Shown one piece after another: positions 23,387 to 30,474 of a stretch of DNA of 34,318 nucleotides. A program made the position numbers and the translations under genes. The notes below the pieces were generated by a model that was given only the letters and a program-made list of their open reading frames with translations, had not been told where the DNA came from and made no database searches. The stretch's first letter is position 1. Every line of letters begins with the position of its first letter. This stretch comes from an uncultured delta proteobacterium. Its GTDB lineage: Bacteria; Myxococcota_A; Polyangia; Polyangiales; Polyangiaceae. Location: assembly GCA_903906315.1 (NCBI GenBank), contig CAIVJW010000038.1:1-34318 (forward strand), given 5' to 3'.

Positions 23387-24012
23387 AGCCCTTCGCCGCC
23401 CCGCTCGCCCTCGCCCCCTTTCTCGCCCTGGCCGCGTGCGGCCCGCCCACGCCCGCGGGCCTGCACGTCGCGCCCGCCTCGCCGTCCGCGAGCCTGTCGA
23501 GCGGCACGGCGGTCGAGCGGTATTTCCCCCTCGTCGACGGGCGCGTCTACCACTACGCGACCTCGAACGATCGCGGCGACCCGGGCGTGCTCGTCGCGCA
23601 CGTCCGCCGCACCGAGGCCGCCTCCGGCGAGCTGCGCTTCCCCGCGAGCGCGCGGCGCTTCCGCTACGAGGCCGACGGCGTCGTCACGTTCTCGAAGATC
23701 GGCGCCGCCGCGTACGTGCTGAAGGAGCCCCTCGCGCAGGGCACGACCTGGGTCGGCGAGCACGGCGGCACGACCACGATCTCGGCCGTCGGCGCGCGCC
23801 TCGACACGCCCGCGGGCCACTTCGACGCGTGCGTCGTCACGACCGAGCGCACCTCGGGCCCGGCTCCGGTGCGCTACGAGACGACCCTGTGTCCCGGCAC
23901 GGGGATCGTCGTGCTCGAGGTGCAGAGCGGTCAGAGCCTCGAACGCGCGACGCTGCAGGGCTACGGCGAGCCCGTGTCGATCGGCGCCGAGGGCCTCCAG
24001 CGCCTTCCCTGA
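23383..24012 (+). CDS. Lipoprotein, function unknown
   Basis: A 209-residue predicted lipoprotein with lipobox Leu-Ala-Ala-Cys (Cys19). The mature part starts with a short Ser/Ala/Pro linker, then AVERYFPLVDGRVYHYATSNDRG (about 43-65) and beta-rich sequence with KIGAAAYVLKEPLAQGTTWVGEHGGTTTIS and DTPAGHFDACVVTTER. The pattern 'YFPLxxGxxYxY ... PLxxGTxW ... TPAGxFxxCxxxxE ... GxGxV' is that of secreted beta-barrel-like lipoproteins seen in many bacteria, with no defined activity. The GTG start overlaps the upstream stop. Being coupled to a tail-anchored protein, it could act with it across the membrane; this is inference. Confidence 0.82.
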   Translation: MKPFAAPLALAPFLALAACGPPTPAGLHVAPASPSASLSSGTAVERYFPLVDGRVYHYATSNDRGDPGVLVAHVRRTEAASGELRFPASARRFRYEADGVVTFSKIGAAAYVLKEPLAQGTTWVGEHGGTTTISAVGARLDTPAGHFDACVVTTERTSGPAPVRYETTLCPGTGIVVLEVQSGQSLERATLQGYGEPVSIGAEGLQRLP

Positions 24013-24036
24013 TCGCGGCGCCCCTCGGCGCGCCGT

Positions 24037-24044
24037 GATACGCC
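24037..24044 (+). promoter_or_regulatory. -10-like TA box before the amylase gene
   Basis: GATACGCC, within TGATACGCC, six bases before the ATG at 24051, with no Shine-Dalgarno. It fits the leaderless layout but is a weak match to TATAAT. Confidence 0.3.
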
Positions 24045-24050
24045 TCGGCC

Positions 24051-25847
24051 ATGCGCGGGCGCGACGTACGGGCCGAGACTCTCTACTTCATCGTCACCGA
24101 CCGGTTCGCGAACGGCGATCCGGACAACGACTTCGGCGACACCCCCGAGGGCACCGACCCGACGCGGACGAACTGGCTGCGCTACTGGGGCGGCGATCTC
24201 GCCGGCATCGAGGCGAAGCTCGACTACCTCGCGGCGATCGGCGTCTCGGCGATCTGGATCACCCCGATCTTCAACCAGATCGACGCGATCTGCGACGACG
24301 AGGGGCGCCTCACCGCGCCCTACCACGGCTACTGGACCAAGGACTTCAAGCGCATCGACGAGCACCTCCTGCCGCGCGGCGAGTGGCACCGGCCGTTCAG
24401 CGATCGCGACACGCTCTTCGACCGCATGCTCGCGAAGGCGCACGACCGCGGCATCAAGGTGCTGCTCGACGTCACCTGCAACCACACGAGCGCGGGCGCG
24501 CCCGGGGCGCCCAAGGGCGAGCTCTACGACGACGGCGAGTACCTGCTCTCGTACGACGACGACAAGCTCGGCTGGTACAACCGACACGGGCCGATCCGCG
24601 ACTGGAACAACCCGAGCGAGGTGATGAAGGGCGAGCTCCGCGGCCTCGCGGACCTGAACGAGGACGTCTACAGCTTCCGCGCGTACATCCTCGAGACGAT
24701 GGCGGCGTGGCTCGATCGCGGCATCGACGGCTTCCGCGTCGACGCGGTCAAGCACATGAGCCTGTCGTTCTGGCAGGAGTTCACCGCCACCATGAGGAAG
24801 CGCCGCCCCGACGTGATCCTCTTCGGCGAGTGGGCCGGCATCGGGCACTGGGACACCCACGGCGTGCACTTCGCGAACGCGTCGGGGATGAGCCTGCTCG
24901 ACTTCGACTTCCAGTACGCCGTCGCCGACGTGCTCTGCCGCGGCGAGCCCTGGCGCCGCCTCGCGGAGGTGTTCCACCACGACCACGTGTACGACGACGC
25001 GACCGAGCTCGTGACGTTCCTCGACAACCACGACATGCCGCGGCTCTTGTCGACCGGCCTGCACCCGGCGCTCCTGCCGCTCGCCGTCGCGCTGCTCATG
25101 ACCTCGCGCGGCGTGCCCTGCCTCTTCTACGGCACCGAGCAGTACCTGCACGACGACACGGCCGGCGGCGGCGATCCGTACAACCGCCCGATGATGACCG
25201 CGTGGGATCTCGGCACGCCCGTGGCGGTCGCGCTGCCGCGGCTCGCGGCGCTGCGCCGGCAGAACCTGGCCGTGCAGCGCGGGTTCATGCGCGAGCTGCT
25301 CGTCGACCGCGACGTGTTCGCGTACGCGCGCGGCTACAACGGGGCGGCGGTGGTCGTGGTGCTCAACCGCGGCGCCGAACGGACGATCGACCTCCACGAC
25401 GTGCTCCTGCCCGACGGCGAGTACGTCGACGTGCTCGGGGCGCTGCCGGGGCCGGTGCGCGTGCGCAGCGAGCGCATCGAGGGGCTCACGGTCCCCGCCG
25501 GCGCGGCCGTGGTGATCGAGCGATCCGTCCCGCTACCCGCGGCGCGATCGCTCGCCGTCACGCGCCTGAACGGCTACACGTCGCGCTACGGCGACCGCGT
25601 CGTCGTGGTCGGCGACGCGCCGGAGCTCGGGGCGTGGAACCCGGAGAAGGGCATTCCGCTCCAGTACGTCAATGGCAATCTGTGGATGGGCGATCTGACC
25701 TTCGACGCCTCGGCCGGGACGGACGTGCTCTATCGCTACGTGGCCTTCGACCGGGCGGGCCAGGTCCACTACGAGGACCGCACTCCGCGCCAGCGGCGCG
25801 TCGAGGCGGAGGGCGTCGTGGAGTGGCGGGACCGCTGGGAGGCGTGA
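24051..25847 (+). CDS. GH13 alpha-amylase-like enzyme with C-terminal starch-binding domain (CBM20)
   Basis: A 598-residue glycoside hydrolase 13 enzyme, closest in motifs to the cyclodextrin glucanotransferase and maltogenic amylase group. Conserved regions: LYFIVTDRFANGDPDND (11-27), LLDVTCNHTS (His145), GFRVDAVKH with the nucleophile Asp231, FGEW with the acid/base Glu260, and FLDNHDMPR with the stabiliser Asp328. A beta-sandwich domain C follows. Residues from about 504 form a CBM20 starch-binding domain (VVVVGDAPELGAWNPEKGIPL, then NLWMGDL and YRYV). The IPT-like domain D of true CGTases seems absent. No signal peptide is present at this start, so the enzyme may act on cytoplasmic storage glucan or leave by another route. 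The TGA stop is followed by C, and 157 coding-like bases follow. Confidence 0.93.
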   Translation: MRGRDVRAETLYFIVTDRFANGDPDNDFGDTPEGTDPTRTNWLRYWGGDLAGIEAKLDYLAAIGVSAIWITPIFNQIDAICDDEGRLTAPYHGYWTKDFKRIDEHLLPRGEWHRPFSDRDTLFDRMLAKAHDRGIKVLLDVTCNHTSAGAPGAPKGELYDDGEYLLSYDDDKLGWYNRHGPIRDWNNPSEVMKGELRGLADLNEDVYSFRAYILETMAAWLDRGIDGFRVDAVKHMSLSFWQEFTATMRKRRPDVILFGEWAGIGHWDTHGVHFANASGMSLLDFDFQYAVADVLCRGEPWRRLAEVFHHDHVYDDATELVTFLDNHDMPRLLSTGLHPALLPLAVALLMTSRGVPCLFYGTEQYLHDDTAGGGDPYNRPMMTAWDLGTPVAVALPRLAALRRQNLAVQRGFMRELLVDRDVFAYARGYNGAAVVVVLNRGAERTIDLHDVLLPDGEYVDVLGALPGPVRVRSERIEGLTVPAGAAVVIERSVPLPAARSLAVTRLNGYTSRYGDRVVVVGDAPELGAWNPEKGIPLQYVNGNLWMGDLTFDASAGTDVLYRYVAFDRAGQVHYEDRTPRQRRVEAEGVVEWRDRWEA

Positions 25848-26004
25848 CGGCGGGCCGCGGACGTCGACCACCTCGACCAGACCGCGCCCGCGTACCGCGT
25901 ATTCGGCGACCTGGGGGCCGTGCGGACGTTGCTCCCGCGGCAAGGCCGCGTGCCGGCGATCGAGCACGCGGACGACTACCGGTTCCGCGTCGAGGACGGA
26001 CGGG
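25848..26004 (+). pseudogene. Coding-like remnant after the amylase gene
   Basis: The 157 bases between two convergent genes continue the amylase reading frame after its TGA without a further stop, with almost every third codon position G or C and ordinary protein composition (for example HLDQTAPAYRVFGDLGAV and EHADDYRFRVEDG). No start codon with a binding site is seen. Beyond 26004 the same frame runs antisense to the MarR-hydrolase gene and becomes Arg/Pro-rich. It may be a broken gene fragment or chance coding bias; no family is recognised. Confidence 0.3.
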
Positions 26005-27309
26005 CTACTCGGCGGCGGCGACCGCCTGCGAGGCCACGAACGCGTCGATCGCCTCGACGAACGCGGCGGGCTGCTCGAGCTGCGGCAGGTGGCCGGCGCG
26101 CGCGAGGCGGACGAGGGTCGCGCCCGGCCACGAGGCGGCGAGCTTTCTCGCCGCCGACAGCTCGGTGCCCGGGAGGCGGTCGTCCTCGCCCCAGAGGATC
26201 AGCGGCGCGACCGGGTAGTGCGCGGGCGCGCCGCCCTCGATCAGCACGTCGACGAGGGCGTCGAGCGCGGCGGGCGCGGGCTGGGCGAAGAGGCGCGCGA
26301 GGTCGGCGGGCGCGCGGCCGGGATCGGCGAACGCGCGGTCGAGCGTGCGGGGGCCGAAGGCGTCCTTCCTGAGCCTGCCGCGCAGGAGGCCGCGGCCCAT
26401 CGAACGCTCGCCGACCCACTTGAGCGGCCGGGAGGTGGGCGCGAGCGGGGCGCCGTTCACGAGCACGAGCCCGGCGCAGAGGTCGGGCCGGTCGGCCGCC
26501 AGGCGCGCCGCGATCGAGGCGCCGAACGAGCTGCCGGCGAGCCAGGCCGCGGGCACGTCGAGCGCGCCGAGCAGCGCGGTGAGCCAGCGCGCGTAGCCGT
26601 CGACCGAGGCGAGCGGCGCGCGGCGGAGGTCGCCGAAGCCCGGCAGATCCGGGGCGATCACGCGGAAGCGGTCCGCGAGGCGGTCCCACACGGGCTGAAA
26701 GTGCAGGGCCGCGCCGCCCCACGCGCCGTGCACCAGGAGCAGCGGCGGGCCGTGGCCGCCGACGAAGACCCTCGCGGCGCTCCCCTCGACGGTCACGACG
26801 CGCTCGGCCACCCGCTCGCGCACGTCGCCGACCTGGTCGCCGCGATCGCCGTCGCGGTGCGAGGCGGGGAAGCGCTCGGTGAGGTGGGTGAGCACGCGCA
26901 GGCACGCCTCGAGGTCGTCGGGGTGGAGCTCGGCGGCGACGCCGCGCAGGGCGCGCTGCTCGCGGTCGAGGAGCCCCGCGACGGCCGCGCGCCCGAGCGG
27001 CGTGAGCGCCACCAGCGAGGATCGGCGGTGCGCCGGGTTCGCCTGCATCTCGACCAGGCCCTCGGCGAGCGCGGCGTTGACCAGGCGCTGCACGAACTGT
27101 CGCCCGAGCCCGTGGGCGCGCGCGATCTGGGGCACCGACTGCAGCCCCGCGTGGTGCAGGCGCTCGAGGACGGTGCGCCGGCCCTGGGTCATCCGGGCGC
27201 CGGCCGCAGGCGCCGCGAGGGCGCGGCCGAGCCTGCGACCGAGGGGCCGGAGCCGCCGGATCACGTCGAACAGCAACAGGTCGTTCGGAGCCCTCCGTCG
27301 CGCCGCCAT
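26005..27309 (-). CDS. MarR-type HTH fused to an alpha/beta hydrolase
   Basis: A 434-residue two-part protein. Residues 1-148 are a MarR-like winged helix-turn-helix: RMTQGRRTVLERLHHAGLQSVPQIARAHGLGRQFVQRLVNAALAEGLV (HTH about 55-87), and the wing and signature NPAHRRSSLVALTPLGRAAV (91-110), followed by a dimerisation helix. Residues 170-425 are an alpha/beta hydrolase: LLLVHGAWGG (oxyanion), nucleophile elbow Gly259-Ser-Ser261-Phe-Gly263, ILWGEDDRLPG with Asp376/377, and AGHLPQLEQP with His407. The triad looks intact. It may sense or degrade a small ester or lactone ligand while repressing its own gene. A perfect inverted repeat at 27347-27373 lies 37 bases upstream. Start ATG 27309 has no Shine-Dalgarno. 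Such a fusion is unusual; MarR proteins are normally about 150 residues. Confidence 0.9.
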   Translation of the reverse strand: MAARRRAPNDLLLFDVIRRLRPLGRRLGRALAAPAAGARMTQGRRTVLERLHHAGLQSVPQIARAHGLGRQFVQRLVNAALAEGLVEMQANPAHRRSSLVALTPLGRAAVAGLLDREQRALRGVAAELHPDDLEACLRVLTHLTERFPASHRDGDRGDQVGDVRERVAERVVTVEGSAARVFVGGHGPPLLLVHGAWGGAALHFQPVWDRLADRFRVIAPDLPGFGDLRRAPLASVDGYARWLTALLGALDVPAAWLAGSSFGASIAARLAADRPDLCAGLVLVNGAPLAPTSRPLKWVGERSMGRGLLRGRLRKDAFGPRTLDRAFADPGRAPADLARLFAQPAPAALDALVDVLIEGGAPAHYPVAPLILWGEDDRLPGTELSAARKLAASWPGATLVRLARAGHLPQLEQPAAFVEAIDAFVASQAVAAAE

Positions 27310-27316
27310 GAAGCGA

Positions 27317-27325
27317 CACCTAGCA
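27317..27325 (-). promoter_or_regulatory. Extended -10-like box of the MarR-hydrolase gene
   Basis: On the minus strand this reads TGCTAGGTG. Seven bases separate it from the ATG at 27309. It lies directly downstream of the operator, so a bound regulator would block polymerase at this promoter. Confidence 0.5.
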
Positions 27326-27346
27326 CGTCATCGCGACGCCGGAAGC

Positions 27347-27373
27347 GTCTTGTTCAGCGGACCTGAACAAGAC
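27347..27373. promoter_or_regulatory. Palindromic operator of the MarR-hydrolase fusion
   Basis: Two 11-nt arms, GTCTTGTTCAG at 27347-27357 and its exact reverse complement at 27363-27373, flank a 5-base centre (CGGAC). It is notably AT-rich for this genome and is the best inverted repeat I found in an intergenic region. Position and symmetry fit a dimeric winged-helix (MarR) repressor acting on the gene at 27309. The amidohydrolase gene on its other side is transcribed toward it and ends 60 bases away. Confidence 0.7.
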
Positions 27374-27432
27374 CGCATGCGTGGCCGTAAGATGTCGTGA
27401 TCACGCACGAATGTGCCCTCGACGACGAGCGG

Positions 27433-28623
27433 CTAATCGAGCGCGAGGCCGATCACCCGCTGCGCGTTCTTCCAGTACACGTCGTCCAGCACCTCCGGCG
27501 GCAAGTCGACGCCGTCGATGGGCCACGATCCCTGGATCGGCGTCGGGTGCGGGAAGGCCCGGTCGGCGGTCTCGAGCCACCGCGCGGTGGCGCCGAAGAA
27601 GAGGTCGCGGTCGGCGTCCGTCGGCGGCGTCGCGCCGGTCGATCCGAGCATGAGCGGCTCGCCGGGCGGCCCGATGCCGAGGTCGGTCCCGTAGAGGATG
27701 CGGTCGTGCCACCGCACGAGGAGCGCCCGCATGCGCGCCGGCGGGTGGCGCCCGAGCTCCGGGATGCGCGCCGCGAGGTCGACGTAGAGGTTCGGGTGGT
27801 CGCGCAGCATGCGGTCGACGCGATCGGGGTCCTCGGCGTCGTTGCCGAAGTGCACGCCGATGAACGTGGTGCGCGGGTGGCGCGCGACGCGCCGCTCGAA
27901 CGCCGCGAGGAGCTCGTCGAAGCGGGGGACGGGCGCATCGTGGAACGCCCAGCCCGGGTGCACCGAGAGCTCGGCGAAGCGCTCGTTCGACGGGCTCACG
28001 GGCTGCCAGAAGGCCCGCGGGTCGGCCGTGTGGATGGCGACGGGCAGGCCGAGGCGGCCGGCGGTCTCGAACACGACGTCGAGCTCCGGGTCGTCGACGG
28101 CGACGAGCGATCCGTCGAAGCGGCGCATGCCGAGGCCGAGGGCCTTGGCGATCTTCAGGCCCTTCGCGCCCGCGGCGTGGGCCTTCTCGACCAGCGCGGC
28201 CAGGCGGGGCCCGTAGCCGGGCTCCTGCGCGAGGCCGTACGCGAGGGTCGTGAACACCGTGATGCGCCCCGGCATCGCCGCCGCCTGCGCGAGGTGCGCG
28301 GCGAGGACGCGCCCGCCGGCTCCGCCCGAGAGGTCGACGACGTGGTCGAAGCCGTAGCGGTCCATCAGCGCGCGGAGCTCGGGGAGCGAGCCGAGCGAGA
28401 GGTGGACGTGCGCGTCGACGACGTGGCGCGACCGGCGGCCCGGCCGCGACGGAGGCCCGCCGGCGTCGGGCGCGCGATCGGTCGTGGACGCGACGGCGCG
28501 CGCGATCGAGCTGGCGGGCGGCGCGGGACCGTCGCCCCCGCCACCCAGCACGGCCCAGCCGACCGCGCCCGCGATCGCGGCGAGGATCGCGACCGCGCGC
28601 GCGAGGCCGGGGCGCGTCGCCAC
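27433..28623 (-). CDS. Membrane-anchored amidohydrolase (TIM-barrel, amidohydrolase_2 type)
   Basis: A 396-residue protein with an N-terminal hydrophobic segment (about 8-27, signal anchor), a disordered Pro/Ala/Ser linker to about 65, and a metal-dependent TIM-barrel hydrolase. Metal ligands are visible: VVDAHVHL with His72 and His74, Lys157 (GLKIAK), AIHTADP with His198, GVHFGN with His258 and YGTDLG with Asp314. Families with this layout (amidohydrolase_2 and PHP-like lactonases) cleave or decarboxylate cyclic amides, lactones or aromatic acids; the substrate is unknown. The exported location suggests an extracellular substrate. The GTG start is 12 bases after the kelch lipoprotein stop, so it is in one operon with it. 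The MarR-hydrolase gene and its operator lie downstream. Confidence 0.88.
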   Translation of the reverse strand: MATRPGLARAVAILAAIAGAVGWAVLGGGGDGPAPPASSIARAVASTTDRAPDAGGPPSRPGRRSRHVVDAHVHLSLGSLPELRALMDRYGFDHVVDLSGGAGGRVLAAHLAQAAAMPGRITVFTTLAYGLAQEPGYGPRLAALVEKAHAAGAKGLKIAKALGLGMRRFDGSLVAVDDPELDVVFETAGRLGLPVAIHTADPRAFWQPVSPSNERFAELSVHPGWAFHDAPVPRFDELLAAFERRVARHPRTTFIGVHFGNDAEDPDRVDRMLRDHPNLYVDLAARIPELGRHPPARMRALLVRWHDRILYGTDLGIGPPGEPLMLGSTGATPPTDADRDLFFGATARWLETADRAFPHPTPIQGSWPIDGVDLPPEVLDDVYWKNAQRVIGLALD

Positions 28624-28635
28624 GGTGGGCGGCGG

Positions 28636-30285
28636 CTACGGCGTGAAGACGCCGCCGGTGCTGGTGACGCCGGAGTTCGTCTCGCCGCCCCAGATGATCA
28701 TCTTCTTGTCGGTCGCGACCGCGGTGTGGTGTGCGCGCGCGGAAGGCGCCGTCGCGAGCGGCTTGGAGTCCCACTTGTTGGTGACCGGATCGAACATCGC
28801 GCCGCTGTCGAGGCGGACGCCGTTCGTCGAGGTGCCGCCCCAGACGATCATCTTGCTGGAGAGCCAGACGGCCGTGTGGAACTGCCGCGGCGAGGGCGAC
28901 GGCTCGTTCATCGGCGTCCACGAGGTCTCCTGGACCTTGAACTTGGAGCCGTTGCCGAGGACCGTGTTGTTGGCGCCGATGCCGCCCCAGATCAGCAGCT
29001 CCGTGCCCGTCCACGCGGCCGTGTGGCGGCTGCGCGCGAGCGGCTCGCCGGAGACGCCGTTCGGCTGGAGCGGGCTCCAGGCGTCGGCGCTCGGGTCGTA
29101 CTGGAACGAGTCGGTCAGGAAGCCGTCGATGGTCGACCCGCCGAAGACCACCATGCGGCCGTTGTTGCCGGTCCAGGTCGCGGAGTGGTCGTGACGACCG
29201 ACGCCGCTCGCCATCGCGAGCCAGGTGTCGGTGGTCGTGTCGTAGCGCGCGCCGTCGGCGAGGTCGTTCGTGCCGTCGGTGCCGCCCCAGGCGATGACGT
29301 ACTTGGGCTCTGCCCACACGAGCGAGTGCAGGTAGCGAGCGGAGGGCGCGCCGTCGGTCGCGAGCGAGGACCACGTGTTGGTCGCGGGATCGAACGACCC
29401 GCCCGATCCGACCGGCGCGTTGCCCGAGAGGCCGCCCCACACGATCATGCGGGTGCCGGTCCAGACGGCGCGGGCCATCGACCGCGGCGAGGGGGCGTTG
29501 ACGGTGCTCGTCGACGTCCAGCTGCCCTTGGCGAGGTCATAGATGCCGCCGGTGCTGGTCGCGCCGCCGGCGGCCAGGCCGCCCCACACGATGAGGTGCG
29601 TGCCGGTCCAGACGGCGGCGTGGTCGGTGCGCGCCGAGGGGGCGCCGACGGAGGCGGTCGGCTCCCACTTGTCGGCGCACGCGCTGGCGGCGCAGGCGCC
29701 GAAGCAGGCGTGGTTGCACGAGCCGCAGTCCCCGGAGGTCGTCTCGAGGTCGACGCAGCGAGCGGGCTGGTTGCCGAAGGCGTCGCAGTACGTGTCGCCC
29801 GGGGTCGGGCACGCGCAGGCGCCCATCGAGCACACGGTGCCGGGCCGGAACGCGCAGTCCGACAGGACGAGGCACTCGACGCAGTCGTGCTTGACGACGT
29901 CGCAGATCGCCGTCGGCGCGGGGCAGTCCGAGCTCGACTGACACCCGATCGGCGGGGCGCCGCCCTGTCCGCTGCCGCCCGTGCCCGTCGAACCGCCCGA
30001 CCCACCCGTGCCCGTCGACGTCGTCGCGCCGCCCGTGCCCGTCGACGTCGTCGCGCCGCCGTGGCCGCCCGCGCCGGTCGTCGTCGTGGTGCCCGTCCCC
30101 GTGGCGGCGCCGCCGCTCCCGCCCGCCGCAGTGTCGGTCGTGGTCGAGGCGCCGGTCGCGGGCGCGCTCGTCGCCGGGTCGAGGTGCAACGAATCGGCGC
30201 ACGCCGCCGCGGCCAGCGCCGCACCGGCCACGCCCGCGATCGCCACCCAGCGCTCAGCCGCCCACGTCCCGTTCGGTCGCCGCAT
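28636..30285 (-). CDS. Kelch-repeat lipoprotein with Cys-rich segment
   Basis: A 549-residue predicted lipoprotein. The signal peptide ends in Ala-Ala-Ala-Cys (Cys29). A Thr/Gly/Ser-rich linker (about 45-110) contains an exact nine-residue repeat in tandem. A Cys-rich region (about 113-210; CxxxxxCPxxxxxCD, then CVECxxxxDC and a CGSCNHAC run) precedes seven kelch repeats to the end, each with the pattern APSARxxHxAVWTGxxxIVWGG. Seven blades could close a beta-propeller, a common scaffold for protein or sugar binding. Myxobacteria carry many such Cys-rich kelch lipoproteins; the ligand is unknown. GAGG lies nine bases before the ATG at 30285; an in-frame GTG at 30306 is an alternative. It is the first gene of an operon with the amidohydrolase. 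Confidence 0.9.
   Translation of the reverse strand: MRRPNGTWAAERWVAIAGVAGAALAAAACADSLHLDPATSAPATGASTTTDTAAGGSGGAATGTGTTTTTGAGGHGGATTSTGTGGATTSTGTGGSGGSTGTGGSGQGGAPPIGCQSSSDCPAPTAICDVVKHDCVECLVLSDCAFRPGTVCSMGACACPTPGDTYCDAFGNQPARCVDLETTSGDCGSCNHACFGACAASACADKWEPTASVGAPSARTDHAAVWTGTHLIVWGGLAAGGATSTGGIYDLAKGSWTSTSTVNAPSPRSMARAVWTGTRMIVWGGLSGNAPVGSGGSFDPATNTWSSLATDGAPSARYLHSLVWAEPKYVIAWGGTDGTNDLADGARYDTTTDTWLAMASGVGRHDHSATWTGNNGRMVVFGGSTIDGFLTDSFQYDPSADAWSPLQPNGVSGEPLARSRHTAAWTGTELLIWGGIGANNTVLGNGSKFKVQETSWTPMNEPSPSPRQFHTAVWLSSKMIVWGGTSTNGVRLDSGAMFDPVTNKWDSKPLATAPSARAHHTAVATDKKMIIWGGETNSGVTSTGGVFTP
30005..30058. repeat. Tandem 27-bp coding repeat in the kelch lipoprotein linker
   Basis: Two perfect copies of a 27-bp unit, 30005-30031 and 30032-30058, encode a nine-residue Gly/Thr/Ser repeat in the linker of the kelch lipoprotein on the minus strand. 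The perfect DNA identity suggests recent slippage, so the linker length may vary between strains. Confidence 0.85.
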
Positions 30286-30474
30286 AGTCGAAGCCCTCGG
30301 AATCACCCGGCGCGAACGCTCGGCCGGCGTACTCGTGGAATACCAGATCGGCCGACGCGCATACAGCCGCCTCGGAAGGGCCTCCGCGCGGCCACGGAGC
30401 GCAGCATCAGCCGCCGGACGAGGCCCGCGCCTGCGCGGTGCCGCAGGCCACCTCCGCGAGCGCGAGCCGGGGGA

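Noticed and set aside
27396-27405. Perfect palindrome CGTGATCACG near the MarR operator
   Set aside because: Ten bases with no spacing or second copy; too short to distinguish from chance in this composition.
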